From: DTU013 sp964512095
GTDB lineage: Bacteria; Bacillota; Clostridia; Acetivibrionales; DTU013
Assembly: GCA_964512095.1 (NCBI GenBank)
Contig: CAZEIH010000014.1
Location: forward strand, 1-64,000
Direction: 5' to 3'
DNA: 64,000 nt
Below the pieces are notes generated by a model. That model ran no database searches. It worked only from the letters and a program-made list of their open reading frames with translations, and was not told where the DNA came from. Below, in pieces: positions 18,479-28,081 of this stretch. The position numbers and the translations under genes were made by a program. Position 1 is the stretch's first letter. The number at the start of each line of letters is the position of its first letter.

Positions 18479-19750
18479 CTAAGGCAGAATAATATCTGTA
18501 AGGTACACTCTTTTCCTGTATGTATCAACAGAATGAGGCCACTTGTTGGGTTCTCTTGATCCAAAAATAACAAAATTCAATTCAACATCTGCGTAATACC
18601 ATTTATTCAGTTCATATTCTTGCAGTCCGTAATCTTTGAAGTACTGAGGATCAACAGATTCGAACATAAATTTGAGTCTGCCTCTAATTCTAGCTTCCCC
18701 GTCTTTGTCACAATATCTTAATGATGTATCTGTTAAAAACTCGGCTTTTTCGATCAACTTATACTTGGTTACATCGTTATAACGCAGTTCAATATATTCT
18801 TCTGTGTCATAGTACTTACCATTTACTTTCCACGCCATGCCTGAACCGGGCATGAAGAAATATCTGTACTGTTGTATAAAGGTCTCATCTATAGTTCGGT
18901 AATCAACATTATTTTCAACTTCCATAAAGCTTTTCGCTGTAATTACTCTATCTGTTACTTTTTCTATTCCCAGGTTATCGATCACTTCTTCATTTGTCAT
19001 ATAGTCATTTCTACCGAAATCATTTAAACCGTCCTTGTTATCTTTATAACCCTTCAGCTCTTTCAGAACCTCTGGATCGATGGGTGTAAGCTCTGCTATG
19101 TATGGCTTAAAGTCTTTATCAGCTGGCATAGCTACATCAATAGCATCAGGATCGATCCGGATGTCTTCATCAATGAGCCGGTGAATCATCGTTGCTGCCT
19201 CGGCCCTGGTTGCATTGTTCTGATATTTGAATGTTCCGTCAGGATACCCTTGCATTAATCCGTACGCCGTTGCCTTTAGGATATATTCCTTGTACCCTGC
19301 TGCTGTCTTGTCATAGTCTTTAATTAGCTTGGTGTACGATGATATATCCTTTGAGGTTTCTTTCAAAGCCCTTACAAGGATCCTCGCCATTTCTCCCCTT
19401 GTTATCGGCCGCTTATAGTCTGCGAATTCCCCGGACTGTATAAGGCCTTTACTTGCTGCAAGGTCAATATATGCCTGAGCCCAATAGCCTTCTTGAGGCA
19501 CAACTTTGTTACCAGCTGCAATGACAGCCATCTTGATGAACTGATCTATTGCCACGGTATTCTGTGATTTGAACGTCCCATCAGGGAAACCGTCAATGAT
19601 ACCTGATTCAACAAGCGTATATACGGTATTTCCATACCAGGCATTATCAGGCACATCCGTGAACTTTTTAGCAGCTGCGGCAAACGCTGTGTTTGCTAAA
19701 AGCAGTGATATTAATAATGTCGTTAACAATATCCTTACATACTTTTTCAT
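18479..19750 (-). CDS. SLH-domain cell-surface protein
   Basis: 423 residues with a signal peptide (hydrophobic core LLTTLLISLLLANTAFA). Three S-layer homology domains fill residues about 30-215: KKFTDVPDNAWYGNTV with GIIDGFPDGTFK, then YWAQAYIDLAASKGLI with RPITRGEMARILV, then YILKATAYGLMQGYPDGTF with ATRAEAATMIHRL. SLH domains bind pyruvylated secondary wall polymers, so the protein is held at the cell surface. The C-terminal half is unrecognised. It may anchor the pilus or the neighbouring large secreted protein. Confidence 0.85.
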   Translation of the reverse strand: MKKYVRILLTTLLISLLLANTAFAAAAKKFTDVPDNAWYGNTVYTLVESGIIDGFPDGTFKSQNTVAIDQFIKMAVIAAGNKVVPQEGYWAQAYIDLAASKGLIQSGEFADYKRPITRGEMARILVRALKETSKDISSYTKLIKDYDKTAAGYKEYILKATAYGLMQGYPDGTFKYQNNATRAEAATMIHRLIDEDIRIDPDAIDVAMPADKDFKPYIAELTPIDPEVLKELKGYKDNKDGLNDFGRNDYMTNEEVIDNLGIEKVTDRVITAKSFMEVENNVDYRTIDETFIQQYRYFFMPGSGMAWKVNGKYYDTEEYIELRYNDVTKYKLIEKAEFLTDTSLRYCDKDGEARIRGRLKFMFESVDPQYFKDYGLQEYELNKWYYADVELNFVIFGSREPNKWPHSVDTYRKRVYLTDIILP

Positions 19751-19778
19751 AGTTATCTTCCTCCACTTTATATGCTTA

Positions 19779-20777
19779 TTATGGCTTGCATAAAGGGCAA
19801 GCCCTATAGCCTTTTTTAGCAGCCTCTTTCTTGCTGTTGAATACTGCTTCTGTAACTACTATTTGGCTGCAGCCGTCTTCGTGATAATACATAACTCCGT
19901 TATATGTGCTGCCTATATACTTTCGGCTTAGTGAAACTCTTGAACCGCCGTACCCGAATGTGTTGTATATCCTGTCCGTCCCCGGTAGTGGAAACCCTTG
20001 CAGAAATGAAATAAAGCTTATATCATCTATTGTATTGTTCCAGGTATCATTACTCACCATGGGAATATTATAGATATAGCCTTCACCATAAACCTGCGAT
20101 AAGTAGTTAGCTCTGCCCGTATAGAAACCAAGCCGGTCTTGTATCAAATCTATAATAGTTTGTCTGCGTAAGTTGTCGAAGTTTGTCGATGATATGAAAG
20201 TATTTACAGGATACCTAGCCGCCATTTCAGCCCTAGTTCCAAAATGCTTTGCTGCTGTTGCATTGTCATAAACGTAAACGTAATCATCGAGGGTAAAATT
20301 CAGTATAAGGTTATTAGCCGTATCATAATAAGAAAAAGGTAATTTGGGCATCCATACTTCTCTTGTTTCCTGTCTTCCCATATCAGCATTATAAACACTC
20401 TGCCAAGTATGGATATACAGTCCGTCATAATCCACCACCATTTGTACCGGCAGATACGCTTTTATGGAATCCTGGCTTACCTTATCCTCTTCGATATCAA
20501 AATTTATGTATACTGTTTCATAAAATCGGTCTATAGCTGCTTCCAGATCCAGAGCAATGTCTTTTGTGCTGCTGCGAGCACCTACAAATTGAGATTCATT
20601 CTTTTTATAATCCTGGGTCAGGGCTATAGTTGCATCTTCGCTGGCATTGTACATTACCTCGTCATATACCTGCTCCCAACTTACAGCCTCGATTTGCCGG
20701 TGCTGCTCGATATCCAGCATGATTGAAATTGGCATGAAGGCCACAAGAGCAATTATTGCTAGATCAGTAATCTTCAT
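19779..20777 (-). CDS. Membrane-anchored pilus-operon protein with Ada-like Cys tail
   Basis: 332 residues with one N-terminal hydrophobic segment (LAIIALVAFMPISIML) and a large outside domain. The end, YHEDGCSQIVVTEAVFNSKK to GYRACPLCKP, resembles the small zinc-binding module found in Ada proteins and at the end of some clostridial secreted proteins (His/Cys, then C-x-x-C). It overlaps the preceding gene by 14 bases. A minor pilin or TadG-like component is possible; no direct family match is recognised. Confidence 0.5.
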   Translation of the reverse strand: MKITDLAIIALVAFMPISIMLDIEQHRQIEAVSWEQVYDEVMYNASEDATIALTQDYKKNESQFVGARSSTKDIALDLEAAIDRFYETVYINFDIEEDKVSQDSIKAYLPVQMVVDYDGLYIHTWQSVYNADMGRQETREVWMPKLPFSYYDTANNLILNFTLDDYVYVYDNATAAKHFGTRAEMAARYPVNTFISSTNFDNLRRQTIIDLIQDRLGFYTGRANYLSQVYGEGYIYNIPMVSNDTWNNTIDDISFISFLQGFPLPGTDRIYNTFGYGGSRVSLSRKYIGSTYNGVMYYHEDGCSQIVVTEAVFNSKKEAAKKGYRACPLCKP

Positions 20778-21285
20778 TTGTCACCATTCCCCCGGCCTTC
20801 GAGAATATTAGTGAGTTTTCCGCCTTGCCGCCAAGCATCTGTATAAATACCATGGTACCGGTCTTTGACTTGTTAACAACTTTTACACTTACACTATCGC
20901 CTTGGTTCATTCGGTACTGTTTGGTAGGGCTAGAATTGATACCGTCTACTATTGTCTTCAACGGTATCATTTCCTCCACCACTACAAAGGTATTATCCGG
21001 AGAATACCCGGGATCCGTTAGCTGCAACGGATGGTACGTTTTTTTCGTATGTACAATACTGATATCATACACATTCTCTGTGTGTGACAGGTTTTTAACG
21101 TATTCTTCATACATTTCGGAGCTGATATACCCCTTGTGCCTTATGTTGTTTGCAAATTCCTGAGTTTGCATATTTACGTATCTGAATACCTGTTGGTCCA
21201 GTATCCAATATGACCTATATGCTGGTACCAACGTTAAAAGTATTACAGCTACAATAGACGCAAACAAGGTAGATAACGAATTCAC
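20764..21285 (-). CDS. Small membrane-anchored protein of the pilus operon (minor pilin-like)
   Basis: 173 residues. It starts MNSLSTLFASIVAVILLTLV, a single N-terminal hydrophobic helix followed by a soluble domain, the shape of TadE/TadF-like pseudopilins. The rest is not recognised. It lies between the pilin-like gene and the 332-residue membrane protein, overlapping the latter. Confidence 0.5.
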   Translation of the reverse strand: MNSLSTLFASIVAVILLTLVPAYRSYWILDQQVFRYVNMQTQEFANNIRHKGYISSEMYEEYVKNLSHTENVYDISIVHTKKTYHPLQLTDPGYSPDNTFVVVEEMIPLKTIVDGINSSPTKQYRMNQGDSVSVKVVNKSKTGTMVFIQMLGGKAENSLIFSKAGGMVTNEDY

Positions 21286-21310
21286 CCAAATCCCCCCTCA
21301 CACCTTATGT

Positions 21311-21727
21311 TTAAGGTACCTGTACAAAACTCATGCCTGTAACAACACCGTTGGAGTTTGTCGCCAAAGTTGATGTAAAAGTACCAACTGGATTAATGTA
21401 GTCAACGTTACTTGAGTTAGTTACTGCATACTTGGCCGACGATGAATAGGTTTTGCTTGTACCTGCATTTGTTTTCACTGTAATAGTCAGTTCGTCTGTT
21501 TCGCCGTACATCCTAATTGCATTGACAACACTGCTGCCGGTTACCTCTGTGCTATTATAAGCATCATACTTCTTTGTTGTCATAACCTGGCTGATACCTT
21601 GAATGTCGCTTTCTGCGCTTCTGGTAATATCGGCTCCCTGACCAAACAATGCGATAGCTATTGCTACTACAGCTATAGTGATTAATACAGCAGCCCCCAG
21701 CTTGATAATTGTCGTTACATTACTCAT
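21311..21727 (-). CDS. Pilin-like protein of the Tad-type system
   Basis: 138 residues. Short polar N-terminus, then one hydrophobic helix (LGAAVLITIAVVAIAIALFG) and a Ser/Thr/Asn-rich domain. It sits directly after the TadB/C-like gene, where a major pilin would be expected. No clear prepilin peptidase site (G followed by F/M and E) is seen, and no peptidase gene is in the window, so processing is uncertain. Confidence 0.55.
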   Translation of the reverse strand: MSNVTTIIKLGAAVLITIAVVAIAIALFGQGADITRSAESDIQGISQVMTTKKYDAYNSTEVTGSSVVNAIRMYGETDELTITVKTNAGTSKTYSSSAKYAVTNSSNVDYINPVGTFTSTLATNSNGVVTGMSFVQVP

Positions 21728-21761
21728 AATTCATAATCCTCCCTTTAGTTAGCTTTTTTAT

Positions 21762-23822
21762 TTACATTAACTGCCCTTGTATTTGTGAAAAGGCAGTAAA
21801 AGACGTAATAATTATTGGTAGTGCCATATATAAAATTAATACCGAATGAACAGGAATAAACCCTATCATCTGGCCAAATTCAATTTTTTTGTTGATTTGC
21901 TGCTTATTATTTTCTTTTCTGTTTTCCTTGTAGAAGTTACGTTCTAGCTCCAGAGCATCAAAAGCAGCCGCCAAGCTGATGTCTTCATTTGCCATTTGCA
22001 TGTTTTCTACAATTTTTATGAAAGGTTTGTAATTAACGTCGTTTTTAAGCTTTTCCAATGCCAGGTTCTGGTTCTGAAAGTTTGCCAAGCATAGCTCTAT
22101 GGGAACTTTAAAAATATTAGCAAACTCTTTCATCCACTCAAGGACTACTTTTACATCAACGTTATCATGGTGCATCAGCAATATAATGATAGTATGAAAC
22201 TGTAGTACCTCGTCCTCCATATCAATCTTTCGTAGGGATGATTGAAATGCTAGGAGCAAGTTCGGAAAGAACGAAGCAATAACCGCTACGATAAATGAAA
22301 TGAATATCTCCCATAATCGCAGGTACTCGTAATGAATAGCCACCATCTTAGCCGTAATTCTTTGTGCTGCCAGATCTATTTCTTCGTCAGTATAATTTAT
22401 CTTTCCAAGCTCCAACTTTACCGCTGTCAATAATTCCTGTGAATCAGTGATTTCCGCAATGTTGAATTTAGAAATTATCGATGCGTCCAGCTGGCGAATT
22501 TTTTCATCATTCAAAGTATCTTCTTCAGATAAATTACCCATCATTCTATAGAAATTGGGATTGGAAATTCCATATGCCGGATCCTCCATAATTTTTTCTA
22601 TGTTTGTCTTATGGCCGGTAGTGAATACAAATATCATTACAATGAAAGCAGTAACACAATATAGTATGCGCCTCAAATATAAGCCCTCAACAGTCATTCT
22701 CGATCCCGCGCCGTCTTCAAGGTAGGCCTGAATTTTTTTATATTTTACAGTATTCTTTCTGGGTGCAAAGACATTTACTATGAAGCGCACTATACCGATA
22801 TTGCACAGGTAATAGTCCCAGGTCTTTTTGTTATAATCCTTTGTTTTCAACTCTGTAGCCTGTATTTGCACGATAAAAACGTAGCAGATAATAGCAATCA
22901 AGAACAATAAGCACTTCACATAGAACCCTAGCGAAGAACTATAAAATGTGCCTACCGCAGGAAAGCTGGACGTAACCCAACCCTCTATGATTGGGGGTAA
23001 AATTAGGGGGAATAGCACTATTACGTTCAAGCCCTTGAGCCAGTACGATAGCTGATTCTTCTTTATAATCTCTATCTGTATCTCTTCTGTCAGGTAGTTA
23101 AGATTTTTTATGTACAGTGAGATTCCATCAACCTTTTTATCTCCATAGTCTTTCACAAGGTACGAAAATCCCGCAAATATTTTTAAGAATTTGTTTGGGC
23201 ACCTATCGTAATAATCTTTTAAAAGAACAGCTGAACTAGCGCCGGTAAGTATGTTGTATATCTTAGTGCCTTGATTAAGAATTTCCATCTTTGCTTTCAG
23301 GTTTGCCTGTTTAATAGATTCATCGACCATTGATGTAACATGGTAATAATGCTTGACATCGCCAATGTAATCTATCATGCTTGCAAGCAGCTTCGTATCT
23401 GAATTTCCAACAAAGCTTTTTATAATTATGCTGTTAAGATAGATACACCCGAAACCAAACAGTATTATTTGAAAGACATCCGCCTGATAGAGTTTTATTA
23501 TTACTAAAAATACTATGACAGACGAAATGATTGAACCAAAGCCCAACATAGCAGCCCTAGTATTCAGGCTGGTATCTTTTGTATACCCCAAAAACAGTTG
23601 CCCTCTTACCCACCTGAGATAACCACCAATGATTGGTTTATCGAATAGCAAATCAACAAGGATTCTTGAGGACTTTCTCCTTTGCGCCTTACCGCTTTTA
23701 ATTTTTATATACTTCTGTTTACCTGCATTTTCAAGTTTACCTGCTATAAAAAGAGCTACACAAGCAAGCACTACTATAATACCGGCTAACGAAAACAATA
23801 GTATTTTAGGCATCTGCGTCAC
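21762..23822 (-). CDS. TadB/TadC-like inner membrane platform protein (T2SSF family), fused
   Basis: 686 residues, about twice the length of single TadB or TadC proteins. Several membrane segments in two sets: an N-terminal helix, about 90-150, 260-330, 390-410 and 500-530, and a C-terminal helix (VHSVLILYMALPIIITSF). The stretch HTIIILLMHHDNVDVKVVLEWM and the following helical region fit the T2SSF/GspF fold. It likely forms the membrane platform on which the CpaF-like ATPase works. It overlaps the ATPase gene by 17 bases. Confidence 0.7.
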   Translation of the reverse strand: MTQMPKILLFSLAGIIVVLACVALFIAGKLENAGKQKYIKIKSGKAQRRKSSRILVDLLFDKPIIGGYLRWVRGQLFLGYTKDTSLNTRAAMLGFGSIISSVIVFLVIIKLYQADVFQIILFGFGCIYLNSIIIKSFVGNSDTKLLASMIDYIGDVKHYYHVTSMVDESIKQANLKAKMEILNQGTKIYNILTGASSAVLLKDYYDRCPNKFLKIFAGFSYLVKDYGDKKVDGISLYIKNLNYLTEEIQIEIIKKNQLSYWLKGLNVIVLFPLILPPIIEGWVTSSFPAVGTFYSSSLGFYVKCLLFLIAIICYVFIVQIQATELKTKDYNKKTWDYYLCNIGIVRFIVNVFAPRKNTVKYKKIQAYLEDGAGSRMTVEGLYLRRILYCVTAFIVMIFVFTTGHKTNIEKIMEDPAYGISNPNFYRMMGNLSEEDTLNDEKIRQLDASIISKFNIAEITDSQELLTAVKLELGKINYTDEEIDLAAQRITAKMVAIHYEYLRLWEIFISFIVAVIASFFPNLLLAFQSSLRKIDMEDEVLQFHTIIILLMHHDNVDVKVVLEWMKEFANIFKVPIELCLANFQNQNLALEKLKNDVNYKPFIKIVENMQMANEDISLAAAFDALELERNFYKENRKENNKQQINKKIEFGQMIGFIPVHSVLILYMALPIIITSFTAFSQIQGQLM

Positions 23823-25587
23823 ATCCTTTAAATTCTCTTTTTAAGAATTCGACAAAAGCCTTCTGGTCTTCAGGCAGCATCGCCCTTATCATTTTTTTAA
23901 TGTTGATATCACTAATCCGATTTTTGAATACATAGGCTTGCTGCATATGATCGTACTCAATAATATTACGGTGTGTATATGTGTGCCCTCCAAGTAGTCT
24001 GGTATAATAAGCATATTGAACTTCCCTCAACCTTCTATCCTGTTCTGCCGGATCCTTGATGTTCTTAAAATCATCGATATCATTATAGTTATCTTCTAAA
24101 GGTACGCATTCTGTTATCCTCTCAATGTACCTTTTACCGGTAATATCTTTTTCCATATGGATATCAAAATTGAGGACACGAATTATCTGTTCTTCGGCAA
24201 TTCTTTCATCACTAAAAACATTAGTTTTAAGTAATGAATTACGAAGTGACATAACCAACTCCGGGAAGGTTTTTGCATGGTGCGTAAAAAGAGTTAGCAG
24301 GCTGGCAACCTGGGCTGTCTGAATCATGTATGCTGCGACTGGATCAGTTGCAACCTCGCCGACAATCGTTACTACACCGTCCGTTTTTTTGAGTACGTCA
24401 AGTCCATCCTGTCCAGATATTGCATCCGTCTCCTGAAGGGTTACAATGTTCCTGAAGGGGTAACTTTTACGTACTTGTAACTCAAAAGCCATTTCCAATA
24501 TACGCAATGTATAAGGATGATAGATATGTTCGATCATTGCTCTAAGAAGAGTCGTTTTACCTGATCCCTGGGATCCGGTCACGCTTGTGTTCATGTTGCC
24601 TTTTACAAGAAATTTAATCAGTTCTATTACCATATTGTAATTGTTATCTGTGATTAAAGCTGGTAATGATGTATCAGGAATATCAAATTTTCTGATAAAA
24701 AAGCACCAGGTTTCACAAAAATCAGGTCTAAGCACAACCACACGTGATCCGTCTTTAAGCTTGTTGACTTTGTAACCGTCCACTTTAGACAGCTGGCCCG
24801 GATTACCGTATTTATATATATTCTGGCATACCCTTTGCAACTCGTCATAGCTGCCCAGAGACAAAAATTTTAAATGTATACTTTTACCCTGATAATATAG
24901 CCAGACTGATTCATAAGACCGAGCAATTTTGGTCAGTGATTCATAATCCCTTTTGTGTTCATGTATAAACGATTCAGGAAACCCATTTACGCCGCAGCTT
25001 ATACCATCGACCTGCATGTCCATTATGTCATCTATTACATTGTAGCCTTTGTATAGTGAATAAACTCTCTGTATTACAATGTCGAACTTATCTTCAAAAC
25101 TCAGGCATGGCGATTCCGCATCATATATTCGAATGATATCGTCCTTGTCTATGAAAAAATATCTAGTACCATCGCAAACTCTTAATGTATCAAGTTTATA
25201 CTTTCGAATCATTGCCGACAATGCATTGTATCCATACTGTTTTTTGTATAAGTGAAGTAGAACATCAAACTTATCAGCGACCGTCAAATGTTCGGATTTA
25301 TCAAAAGGCAATATGCTGTTTATTTTGGCCGTAGTTATACCATAAGATTGTATAAGAAGATCCTTTATAAATTCTTTTACAAATTCTTTATCCGATTTTG
25401 AGCCATAAATACAATTGTCAAGTGCATCAAGCAGCCTGACTTTTTTATTATGTCGCCTCTCCATTTCGGCCTCGCTTGTGTCCTGATCGTATAACTTAAT
25501 TTTAAGTAATTCATCTACAGTTAGGCTAATATACTCAGTAATCTTGGGTATGCTGTAGTTAGTTATGTTATTTATGTCGACGCTCAT
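23806..25587 (-). CDS. CpaF/TadA-like secretion ATPase
   Basis: 593 residues. Walker A GSQGSGKTTLLRAMI near residue 345, an Asp-box-like QETDAISGQDG region, Walker B-like VVTIVGEVATDPVAAY near 400, and the His-box region TLFTHHAKTFPELVMSLRN. The N-terminal half corresponds to the CpaF N-terminal domain. It would power assembly of the Tad-type pilus at the cytoplasmic face. Encoded between the CpaE-like and TadB/C-like genes, as in tad loci. Confidence 0.8.
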   Translation of the reverse strand: MSVDINNITNYSIPKITEYISLTVDELLKIKLYDQDTSEAEMERRHNKKVRLLDALDNCIYGSKSDKEFVKEFIKDLLIQSYGITTAKINSILPFDKSEHLTVADKFDVLLHLYKKQYGYNALSAMIRKYKLDTLRVCDGTRYFFIDKDDIIRIYDAESPCLSFEDKFDIVIQRVYSLYKGYNVIDDIMDMQVDGISCGVNGFPESFIHEHKRDYESLTKIARSYESVWLYYQGKSIHLKFLSLGSYDELQRVCQNIYKYGNPGQLSKVDGYKVNKLKDGSRVVVLRPDFCETWCFFIRKFDIPDTSLPALITDNNYNMVIELIKFLVKGNMNTSVTGSQGSGKTTLLRAMIEHIYHPYTLRILEMAFELQVRKSYPFRNIVTLQETDAISGQDGLDVLKKTDGVVTIVGEVATDPVAAYMIQTAQVASLLTLFTHHAKTFPELVMSLRNSLLKTNVFSDERIAEEQIIRVLNFDIHMEKDITGKRYIERITECVPLEDNYNDIDDFKNIKDPAEQDRRLREVQYAYYTRLLGGHTYTHRNIIEYDHMQQAYVFKNRISDINIKKMIRAMLPEDQKAFVEFLKREFKGCDADA

Positions 25588-25599
25588 AGATTGCCCTCC

Positions 25600-26475
25600 T
25601 TATCTGAAGACACCAAACATTTTGTCGAATAAAGTTTTTTGTACTAATGGATTATATGTATTAATATCATCAAGCTTGGAAATAAACATAATCTTGTCAA
25701 TAATCATATCCAGGCATTTAATAAAATCCTTGTCGGGACCTTTGACCTTTTTTGTCCCCATTCCTGCAAAATAACTGAGTGCATCATGGCGATTTATTGC
25801 ATCCATTAGCCTGGTATTTCTCGGAACAACGTACATTTCGCCCTTGTAGTCAAATTCCTTACGTATGCGATCTACATCATATTCTGATGTTTCATCGTAA
25901 TTCCCCAAAACCAATAGGTGAGGTTTGTTTTCCAGAGCCGTATCCCACTCCTTGCGATCAAAGTATGTGCGTAACACTTCCATGTTTTGATTAAGCGATA
26001 CGATCAAAAGATCGGCCAGATTAAGCGTCTTGATAGACAGTTCACCATATCCGGCGTTTATATCAAGTATTACGTATTCATACGCTTCACGTGCACAGTT
26101 AACTATGTAGCTTATTTGCTCTAGCATCAATTCGCGGACTTGCCCATCCCTCTTTATAGTTCCTGGCAGTAGCTCCAATCTATCAGGTACAAGGATATCG
26201 GCATAGTCCTTAAAATTGCTCGCACTCAGCTGGTTTGTCTTTGCCAGCTTCATCATTGCATCGATACCGGATTCATCAAATATATTAGCAATCTCCGTAT
26301 TATCCGAATCACCCAGAAAAGCATTTTCAAGATTACTTTTGTTTATCATATTGTGCATCATCAGTATCTTAAATGTTCTTGTAACAGCCATACGCGTTGC
26401 TATTGCAATTGCATTTGATGTGTTACAGGTTTGTCCATGAAAGGGGCTCCAAACGCCTATAAGCAATGATTTCAT
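25600..26475 (-). CDS. CpaE/MinD-like protein with degenerate Walker A
   Basis: 291 residues with the MinD/ParA fold pattern (MKSLLIGVWSPFHGQTCNTS, VILDINAGYGELSIKTLNLAD, LVVL-like strands). The P-loop is abnormal: WSPFHGQTCNTS replaces the usual KGGVGKTT, without the lysines, so ATP hydrolysis is doubtful. CpaE proteins position Tad pili; this one may be a structural or regulatory form. It overlaps the cpaB-like gene by 4 bases. Confidence 0.6.
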   Translation of the reverse strand: MKSLLIGVWSPFHGQTCNTSNAIAIATRMAVTRTFKILMMHNMINKSNLENAFLGDSDNTEIANIFDESGIDAMMKLAKTNQLSASNFKDYADILVPDRLELLPGTIKRDGQVRELMLEQISYIVNCAREAYEYVILDINAGYGELSIKTLNLADLLIVSLNQNMEVLRTYFDRKEWDTALENKPHLLVLGNYDETSEYDVDRIRKEFDYKGEMYVVPRNTRLMDAINRHDALSYFAGMGTKKVKGPDKDFIKCLDMIIDKIMFISKLDDINTYNPLVQKTLFDKMFGVFR

Positions 26476-27248
26476 CTGCTTTTACCTCCTGAAGTATCAA
26501 CAAGGTCTTGTTGCTGAGTGTTTTGTGCTGCAGGAGCTGATACGCCAGGGGAATCAGTTTTGATTTGCTGATCAGCTATTTTCTCAGGCACATAGTTAAC
26601 TTCTGAAGCTGGCTGACTTTCATCAAGATATAGTAACGATTCTATATGACCCATACCGGCAGACTGCTCTGCAATAGCGTGGTTTATTAGGTGTCTTTCG
26701 TTTGTTGTTACCTTAATTATTGCTTTGTTATCTATCAGCTGAGTTACCTGTTTTTTGGACAGAACAGTAAATGTATCTCCGTTTGACCTTACAAGCTCAA
26801 TATCAATCCAATCACCAGCTTTAACTGTATTTGCCACAAGATAACCCTGTAATGCATAATCCTTAAGCCTGTCTTCTGGATCATAAAGATTGTTCGGGGA
26901 AATTAACATAGAATCAGTCAGTATAGAATTTGCATCGATAACAGAAGCAGCTCGCTTACCCTCGATCATGTTGACATCTATAAGCGAATTTAAAGGTATG
27001 TCCGCAATCGGCCTGTCCTTTAGTTCAAAATACTCTGGCTTTAATTCATCACCCTTGCCAACGCCTTGTATGGCGATTAACACCTTTGTCATTTTAGGCG
27101 TTTCTGGTTGCTGCACCGGCAGACTTACGTCCTGGATCCTACCGGTGTTTAATAGATGGTTATAAAGAAAATAGCCGCCAACTGAAAGTAGCCCTGCTAC
27201 AATGAAACCAAACATAAATATTAGAAATTGCTGTTTACCTCTGCTCAC
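26472..27248 (-). CDS. CpaB/RcpC-like SAF-domain protein
   Basis: 258 residues. One N-terminal membrane helix (FLIFMFGFIVAGLLSVGGYF), then a SAF domain (KVLIAIQGVGKGDELKPEYFEL, RAASVIDANSILTDSML). The C-terminus is Pro/Gln-rich. CpaB-type proteins are periplasmic or outer-face assembly factors of Tad pili. It is the first gene of the core tad set and lies just after a large inverted-repeat leader (27293-27405). Confidence 0.72.
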   Translation of the reverse strand: MSRGKQQFLIFMFGFIVAGLLSVGGYFLYNHLLNTGRIQDVSLPVQQPETPKMTKVLIAIQGVGKGDELKPEYFELKDRPIADIPLNSLIDVNMIEGKRAASVIDANSILTDSMLISPNNLYDPEDRLKDYALQGYLVANTVKAGDWIDIELVRSNGDTFTVLSKKQVTQLIDNKAIIKVTTNERHLINHAIAEQSAGMGHIESLLYLDESQPASEVNYVPEKIADQQIKTDSPGVSAPAAQNTQQQDLVDTSGGKSR

Positions 27249-27292
27249 AATGCCCCCTCCTTATGAGAAACGCAATAATATTTTTATATTTA

Positions 27293-27405
27293 TAAAGGAT
27301 GCAAAAGGTGATATACTTTATATGGCTTGTCCGGCTATGTTGTCAGCAGCTCCGGTTAAGCCGGTGGTGTAAGGGGTGGTTCTTATCGCCCCTTTGCATC
27401 CTTTA
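27293..27405 (-). ncRNA. Candidate structured leader RNA upstream of the cpaB-like gene
   Basis: A closing stem of about 15 bp pairs TAAAGGATGCAAA (27293-27305) with TTTGCATCCTTTA (27393-27405). On the minus strand the inside contains a GGGG...CCCC hairpin (near 27376-27392), a CCGGCTTAACCGG hairpin and a GCCGG-containing segment. The interior is GC-rich, unlike its AT-rich surroundings. It ends about 45 bases before the cpaB-like start, and the 3' arm is followed by AT-rich sequence but no clean U run. It does not match a riboswitch consensus I know. A cis-regulatory RNA is an inference. Confidence 0.4.
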
Positions 27406-27597
27406 TTAGCTTTCTTCCTGTGCCATTTCAGTGTAATTTCCCGGTATGAAATTATCCAATGCTTTAATGACAATCTCATACTCATCCATATTTTCCTTAG
27501 CCGCCATAATTTTGAGCGCTACGTTTTGATCCTTGCGAATATAAAACGTTTTCCTGATAAGGCTTTTGAAATCCGCATGTTTTGCATGGTTGCTCAT
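27406..27597 (-). CDS. Small RHH-like protein
   Basis: 63 residues if started at the ATG of MSNHAKHADF (AGGTGGTGAT upstream); GTG and ATG starts up to 27615 would add 6. The part RKTFYIRKDQNVALKIMAAK and DEYEIVIKALDNFI looks like the beta strand and two helices of an RHH protein. Its stop codon lies at the edge of the candidate structured RNA. It may regulate the pilus operon. Confidence 0.5.
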   Translation of the reverse strand: MSNHAKHADFKSLIRKTFYIRKDQNVALKIMAAKENMDEYEIVIKALDNFIPGNYTEMAQEES

Positions 27598-27685
27598 TTT
27601 ATTGCACATCACCACCTAACTGTATGGCACATTATAATTTTATCATATATTGTTAAATTAATCAACGTTAAAACATAAAAACGTC

Positions 27686-28081
27686 TTATATATTGTTTAG
27701 TTCTTTGCCTAAATAATCCCTTACTGCTATATATATCTTTATAAAAAACTCTGAAACTGTATCACCAAAAACAGGGAATAGGTCATACCCCACCCATCTG
27801 AGTATAAAATACAATACAATAAGCATTGGAACACCTTTAAAGATGATAAATTTTATAAATTTAAAAAAATTAAGTGCAGCAGAAAAAATTAGTGTTTCTT
27901 GTGTATCAGAAGTTTCATTATTGGTATGTGAAGCATCATTATTCACCGTATTATTTATAATATCAACGGCCTCAACGACTGCAGATTCGGATTTTACGGA
28001 TTCTGTTTCAAGGCTGCTTACTATCTGTCTTTCTAAGCATACTTTTGACATAAGTATTGGTTTACGCTTCAGGGCTTTCAT
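27686..28081 (-). CDS. Hypothetical single-pass membrane protein
   Basis: 131 residues. The first half is polar and rich in Ser, Asn and Thr; one hydrophobic segment (KGVPMLIVLYFILRWVG) lies near residues 88-108, then an amphipathic end. Start overlaps the CpaE-like gene by 20 bases. Function not recognised; context suggests part of the pilus assembly apparatus. Confidence 0.5.
   Translation of the reverse strand: MKALKRKPILMSKVCLERQIVSSLETESVKSESAVVEAVDIINNTVNNDASHTNNETSDTQETLIFSAALNFFKFIKFIIFKGVPMLIVLYFILRWVGYDLFPVFGDTVSEFFIKIYIAVRDYLGKELNNI

Noticed and set aside
27293..27405. c-di-GMP riboswitch
   Set aside because: The conserved GEMM nucleotides are not present on either strand; only a general structured element is reported.
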